From NCBI GenBank assembly GCA_905236275.1, contig CAJOPI010000237.1:1-6427 (forward strand): DNA of 6,427 bases, given 5' to 3'. A program made the position numbers and the translations under genes. Origin of the DNA: an uncultured Lachnospiraceae bacterium. Lineage in GTDB: Bacteria; Bacillota; Clostridia; Lachnospirales; Lachnospiraceae. Positions 1 through 6,427 of this stretch are shown here, one piece after another; position 1 is the first letter of the stretch; each line of letters begins with the position of its first letter. Below the pieces are notes generated by a model. That model saw only the letters and a list, made by a program, of their open reading frames with translations, made no database searches and had not been told where the DNA came from.

Positions 1-621
1 AAAATTTTCGTCACAATACTTATCGCATTTACTCTGATAATCAATGCGATATTCATGAATAATTTCATCTTCTGCTTTATTCTCTACACCTACGGAAGCC
101 TTATGGCAGTATGGTTTTTCCAAAAGCACAAGATTCAGAAGTCGCTCCCCATGGCGCTTGTAACCCACAATCCCGTCCAGATAATCCTGAATACCTACGT
201 AATCTCTTTCGTGATAATCAAGTATCATCTGTCGGTTATTAACCTTTATAATTTTCTTGCAGTCTTCACACTTTATTTTCCGGCGCTTATCTGGGAGGTT
301 TCAAGAAAGATAAGAGCTCCGAAGGATGAAACCGAATATGTCACCTATTCAAAGCTTTTCGGCTACAGGAAGGCGACTGATTTTATATTTATCATCACCT
401 GGGTTGATATCATCACCAACTTCATCCTTGTCTGGAATCTGAATAAAATTTCCGTCGTCGCGCTGCTGATAGACGTAGTCTGGATGTCCTATATTTTTAT
501 AGACTTCAAAAAGAACCCGACCCGCTACAAAATCGTTGATAAGGTCGAGAAATATACCTATATACAGGAGTCAATCATGATCATAACGGTTGTGGTCTAC
601 CTGCTCTTTGGGAAAATCTGA
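1..621 (+). CDS. UbiA-family prenyltransferase-like membrane protein, 5'-truncated
   Basis: The reading frame is open from base 1, so the gene starts outside the window. The ATG at 55 is internal and 206 residues are visible. The protein is very hydrophobic, with about five or six membrane-spanning stretches separated by short basic loops. The key landmark is the loop encoded at about 295-375, reading EVSRKIRAPKDETEY then VTYSKLFGYRKA. It matches the second aspartate-rich region of UbiA enzymes, where acidic residues (here D and E, with K/R nearby) bind Mg-diphosphate ahead of a TxxxLFG-like segment. Known family members transfer isoprenoid chains to aromatic or other acceptors in the membrane. 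The first Asp-rich motif would lie upstream and cannot be checked, so activity and substrate are unknown. The stop lies 11 nt before the next gene, which suggests one operon. The family call is fairly secure, the exact function is not. Confidence 0.72.
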   Translation, partial: KIFVTILIAFTLIINAIFMNNFIFCFILYTYGSLMAVWFFQKHKIQKSLPMALVTHNPVQIILNTYVISFVIIKYHLSVINLYNFLAVFTLYFPALIWEVSRKIRAPKDETEYVTYSKLFGYRKATDFIFIITWVDIITNFILVWNLNKISVVALLIDVVWMSYIFIDFKKNPTRYKIVDKVEKYTYIQESIMIITVVVYLLFGKI

Positions 622-632
622 GGTTTTTACAG

Positions 633-1724
633 ATGGATCAAAATAAGCTTAAAGTCATTGAATTTGACCGCGAGGAAAAATATATACGGGATTTTCTGAA
701 TCTTGCAAAAAAGCTCTACAAACCTGAGTTTTACTGTGAAAATGTCAATGAAGTCAGGGAAATACTTTTAGAGGAACATGTTCTTTCAAAATATTTCTCT
801 ATACGGAAACTCCTTGTGTATTATGAGGCTTCTGTCGTTGCAAGGTGTATACTTACGGAATACGAAGGCGACAGCAATTTATATATCGGCTTTTTTGAGT
901 CTGTCAAAAGCAGAAAAATCGCAGGAAAGCTTTTTGAATACTGTGAAAATTATGCTCTGAAAAATTCCTATAAAAGAATCGTCGGACCGGTAGATGCGTC
1001 CTTCTGGATAAAATACAGGCTTAAACTGAATCTTTTTGACGAAAAGCCTTATGTCGGAGAGCCTTACAACAGAGAGTATTATCCCGCCCTTTTCAGAGAC
1101 TGCGGTTTTGAGCTGACCGATTCCTATAGTTCCGTAAGATACCTGAATATAGAGAAGGATTATCACGACGAAAAACTCGAAAGCATTTATTCTCATTTTG
1201 CCGAAAAGGGCTTTGTTATAAAAAGTGTTAAAGCATCTGATTTTGATAAATGCATAGAGGAAATCTACTCTCTGATGACGAAGCTCTACAGCACTTTTCC
1301 ATTATTTAAAAAAATTGACAGAGCGGACTTTCTGAAATGCTTTAACCGTTACAGGTATATTCTGGATTTTGACTTTGTAAAGATGGCCTATTACAAAAAC
1401 AGGGCTGTCGGTTTTTTTGTGGCGATACCGAATTACGCTAATTATCTGTACAATCCAAGTCCTGCAAAGCTGATAAGGACCGCCGCCCAGCGTTTTCGGC
1501 GGTCGGACTACGTACTCATCTATCTTGGAAGCCTGCCCGACTATAGCGGACTCGGCTTTGCACTTGCCGCTTCAATGCTCAGCGAGCTCGAAAAACATGG
1601 TGCCACGAGCATCGGAGCCCTTTCGCATAACGGGCGGAGTGGGAAAGCTTTTGCAAAGGAACTGCAGACCCTGAACTACGAATATGGGATTTTCTCGAAA
1701 AAAGTCGAGTTATATAACCTTTGA
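633..1724 (+). CDS. Two-domain GNAT-like acyltransferase (YghO-like), substrate unknown
   Basis: This is a soluble protein of 363 residues with no signal peptide or membrane segment. The ATG at 633 is preceded by TGAGGT at 619-624, which overlaps the stop of the upstream gene, so the two are probably translated together. The N-terminal half (about 5-170) has the layout of YghO-like GNAT proteins: IGFFE (85-89), a helix, IVGPVDASFW (116-125), and NREYYPALFRDCGFE (146-160). The C-terminal half (about 190-360) looks like a second GNAT fold. Its LIYLGSLPDYSGLGFALA segment (295-312) resembles the acetyl-CoA pyrophosphate-binding GxG loop of motif A and is followed by a helix. The N-terminal copy of that loop (around 90-100) lacks the glycines, so only the C-terminal domain may bind acyl-CoA. 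The pairing with a UbiA-like gene suggests a lipid or isoprenoid-linked role, but this is inference. An aminoacyl- or peptidyl-transferase of the FemX type is an alternative reading. Confidence 0.65.
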   Translation: MDQNKLKVIEFDREEKYIRDFLNLAKKLYKPEFYCENVNEVREILLEEHVLSKYFSIRKLLVYYEASVVARCILTEYEGDSNLYIGFFESVKSRKIAGKLFEYCENYALKNSYKRIVGPVDASFWIKYRLKLNLFDEKPYVGEPYNREYYPALFRDCGFELTDSYSSVRYLNIEKDYHDEKLESIYSHFAEKGFVIKSVKASDFDKCIEEIYSLMTKLYSTFPLFKKIDRADFLKCFNRYRYILDFDFVKMAYYKNRAVGFFVAIPNYANYLYNPSPAKLIRTAAQRFRRSDYVLIYLGSLPDYSGLGFALAASMLSELEKHGATSIGALSHNGRSGKAFAKELQTLNYEYGIFSKKVELYNL

Positions 1725-1749
1725 CCTTTTAACTCTTACATCTTATAAT
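1721..1749 (+). promoter_or_regulatory. Sigma-A-type promoter for the YuiD-like gene
   Basis: TTGACC (1721-1726, five of six matches to the -35 consensus) and TATAAT (1744-1749, perfect -10) are separated by exactly 17 nt. The -35 box overlaps the stop codon of the acyltransferase gene. Transcription would start near 1756, leaving a leader of about 47 nt before the ATG at 1803. This lets the phosphatase-like gene be expressed independently of the upstream pair. It also argues against the ATG at 1752, which would sit at or before the transcription start. Confidence 0.75.
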
Positions 1750-1802
1750 GTATGTATACAGACATCAAAAACAAATATCTAAAGAAAGAAAGAAAGATAC
1801 TG

Positions 1803-2258
1803 ATGATTGAACTTTTAAGCAACAAAATTCTTATAACCGGTATCTGCGCATGGGCAGTTGCGCAGGTACTCAAAATGATACTGCACACGATCACAACCCG
1901 TACACTCGACTGGCACAGGCTTATTGGAGACGGAGGAATGCCAAGCTGTCATTCAAGCACTGTGACCGCAACCGCTCTTATGACAGGCTTTCAAAATGGA
2001 TTTGACTCACCGATATTTGCCATCGCAACGATACTTGCCGTCATCGTAATGCACGATGCAATGGGTGTCCGTCTCGAAACCGGCAAGCAGGCAAAGCGGC
2101 TCAACGAAATGGCTGAACTCTTCGCCCACCTCGGAGAGCCTTCCTTAAGCTTCGACACCAAGCTCAAGGAATTCGTCGGACACACTCCCATGCAGGTTGC
2201 CGCCGGCTTCCTCTTAGGAATTATCGTTGCCTGCATCTCTAATTTCAAAGGCTGGTAA
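1803..2258 (+). CDS. YuiD/DUF212 divergent PAP2-family membrane protein
   Basis: From the ATG at 1803 this is a 151-residue membrane protein, close to the roughly 158 residues of B. subtilis YuiD. Family hallmarks are present: a QVLK helix start (21-24), GDGGMPSCHSS (42-52), HDAMGVRLETGKQ (84-96), and VGHTPMQVAAGFLLG (125-139) near the C-terminus. These correspond to the PSGH and SR-H-D phosphatase motifs of PAP2 enzymes in a shortened form. They suggest a lipid phosphate or isoprenyl diphosphate phosphatase, but no member's substrate is known to me. H50, H84, D85 and R90 are the likely active-site residues. Three or four hydrophobic helices are visible. The frame also has an ATG at 1752, which would add a lysine-rich 17-residue tail. 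I prefer 1803 because the promoter -10 box lies at 1744-1749 and the protein then begins at the usual LLSNKIL segment. The region before 1803 is A-rich with only a weak ribosome binding site (AGAAAG). Confidence 0.85.
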   Translation: MIELLSNKILITGICAWAVAQVLKMILHTITTRTLDWHRLIGDGGMPSCHSSTVTATALMTGFQNGFDSPIFAIATILAVIVMHDAMGVRLETGKQAKRLNEMAELFAHLGEPSLSFDTKLKEFVGHTPMQVAAGFLLGIIVACISNFKGW

Positions 2259-2307
2259 TACTCTGCCGCAGGTTTTATAAAATGATGACTTTTGACCCTG
2301 ACATCAT

Positions 2308-2358
2308 AAAATAAGTCCTTGAAAATGTATCTTTCTGCATTTTCAAGGACTTATTTTT

Positions 2359-2360
<2 letters not shown>
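2308..2360. terminator. Bidirectional intrinsic terminator between convergent genes
   Basis: A perfect 20-bp inverted repeat (2308-2327 and 2338-2357) encloses a 10-nt loop. On the plus strand the stem runs into a T tract (2354-2360) that ends the YuiD-like transcript about 50 nt after its stop. On the minus strand the glucosidase stop codon (2359-2361) sits one base before the stem, and the stem ends in TTTT, so the same hairpin ends the bgl operon. The stem core AAGTCCTTGAAAATG is only modestly GC-rich, and its length makes up for this. Confidence 0.9.
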
Positions 2361-3816
<1,456 letters not shown>

Positions 3817-3836
3817 TTATGTTTCTATATAGTCAC

Positions 3837-3924
3837 GCGACCACTGAACCTTTGAAAAAACTTTTTGCCGCGCAAAAGCGTTTTTGAGCGCGGTCAAAAA
3901 GTGTTTTCAAAATTCAGTGGACGC
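3837..3924 (-). terminator. Long palindrome between bglP and bglA, possible attenuator
   Basis: Two arms of about 37 nt (3837-3873 and 3888-3924) are inverted copies with only a few mismatches: outer blocks CCACTGAA/TTCAGTGG, middle blocks CTTTTTG/CAAAAAG, and a GC-rich inner block CCGCGC/GCGCGG around a 14-nt loop. In the minus direction the inner hairpin (CTTTTTG plus CCGCGC) is followed directly by TTTTTT at 3855-3860, which is the form of an intrinsic terminator. That would lower bglA expression relative to bglP, or make bglA depend on another promoter. The U tract can also pair with the A-rich outer arm, so a single extended hairpin that stabilises RNA ends is an alternative. A repeated genomic palindrome cannot be excluded from one copy. 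Confidence 0.6.
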
Positions 3925-3992
3925 TGGGTTTCAGATTGCTTTAGATAAGCTATTCCAGGTGTCCATGCTTCGACACAAAAATTCGATATCTA

Positions 3993-6108
<2,116 letters not shown>

Positions 6109-6125
6109 TAACTTTATTTATTGTT

Positions 6126-6427
6126 TTATTTGCGGCTGACTACCCTCTCTATGTGGAGTGTGAGGTAGGTCAGCTCCTCCTCTGTAACTTTAGTATTCAG
6201 TGCTGCTTCCACATAGGTCTGAACCCTTTTCGCACAGCGGAAAGCCTCGGTATATTTATCCCTTACCTTCTGAAATATTTCCGCATCACTCTCATCATAA
6301 TACTCTTTTTTAATGGCTCTCATGATAAAGAATTTAAGATGAGTTATAAATCGCTCGTAGGAAATCGAATCCTCCTCAAGCTCGACATTGTAGGTGAACC
6401 TTACAATATTCAAGACAGTTTTGATTA
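6126..6427 (-). CDS. licT: LicT/BglG-family transcriptional antiterminator, C-terminal PRD2 fragment
   Basis: About 100 C-terminal residues are in the window. The frame is open through base 6427, so the RNA-binding CAT domain and PRD1 lie outside. The visible part is the second PTS regulation domain. It has ISYERFITHLKFF with the first conserved histidine (codon 6339-6341), equivalent to His207 of B. subtilis LicT, and LTYLTLHIERV with the second (codon 6153-6155), equivalent to His269. In the known family, HPr phosphorylation of PRD2 histidines activates the protein, and enzyme II phosphorylation of PRD1 inhibits it. The neighbouring RAT and bglP gene make bglP its obvious target and regulator. 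The TTG at 6413-6411 is an internal leucine codon, not a start. The gene's own promoter, and any RAT before it, lie beyond the window. Confidence 0.93.
   Translation of the reverse strand, partial: IKTVLNIVRFTYNVELEEDSISYERFITHLKFFIMRAIKKEYYDESDAEIFQKVRDKYTEAFRCAKRVQTYVEAALNTKVTEEELTYLTLHIERVVSRK

Noticed and set aside
879..1196. Minus-strand open frame inside the acyltransferase gene
   Set aside because: It is a shadow of a well-supported plus-strand gene and has no recognisable motifs.
1991..2248. Minus-strand open frame inside the YuiD-like gene
   Set aside because: It is antisense to conserved family motifs and has no independent support.
3925..3992. Second RAT or promoter in the spacer before bglA
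   Set aside because: No GGATTGTTAC or GGCAAAACC halves are present, and no -35/-10 pair with acceptable spacing was found on the minus strand.

Overview
The window looks like chromosome from a low-to-moderate GC Gram-positive bacterium, most likely a gut or rumen clostridial Firmicute (Ruminococcus- or Lachnospiraceae-like). This is inferred from the strong AGGAG ribosome binding sites, a textbook sigma-A promoter, the LicT/BglP/GH1 operon layout and the YuiD-type phosphatase gene. Species cannot be fixed from the sequence. I see no mobile elements, CRISPR arrays, tRNA or rRNA genes.

Left part (1-2258, plus strand). The 3' half of a UbiA-family membrane prenyltransferase gene enters from the left edge. 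It is followed closely by a two-domain GNAT-like acyltransferase gene. A near-consensus promoter straddles that gene's stop codon and drives a small YuiD/DUF212 (divergent PAP2) membrane protein gene. A perfect 20-bp hairpin with a U tract then ends this group and also serves the convergent minus-strand genes.

Right part (6427-2359, minus strand). This is an aryl-beta-glucoside uptake and hydrolysis operon. Its order is licT (antiterminator, only the PRD2 end is in the window), a 258-nt structured leader, bglP (PTS enzyme II with IIB-IIC-IIA domains), a 191-nt spacer holding a long palindrome, and a GH1 6-phospho-beta-glucosidase gene. BglP imports and phosphorylates the sugar, and the GH1 enzyme cleaves the phosphorylated product in the cytoplasm. 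The leader carries a clear RAT (ribonucleic antiterminator) site. The 3' arm of the RAT is also the 5' arm of a long terminator, so LicT bound to the RAT should block termination and switch on bglP and the glucosidase gene.

The regulatory architecture is the most rewarding part. It includes the RAT/terminator switch placed 17 nt after the licT stop, a further strong hairpin of unknown role between the terminator and bglP, and a terminator-like palindrome between bglP and the glucosidase gene. The genes themselves belong to known families, and I found no convincing new system.
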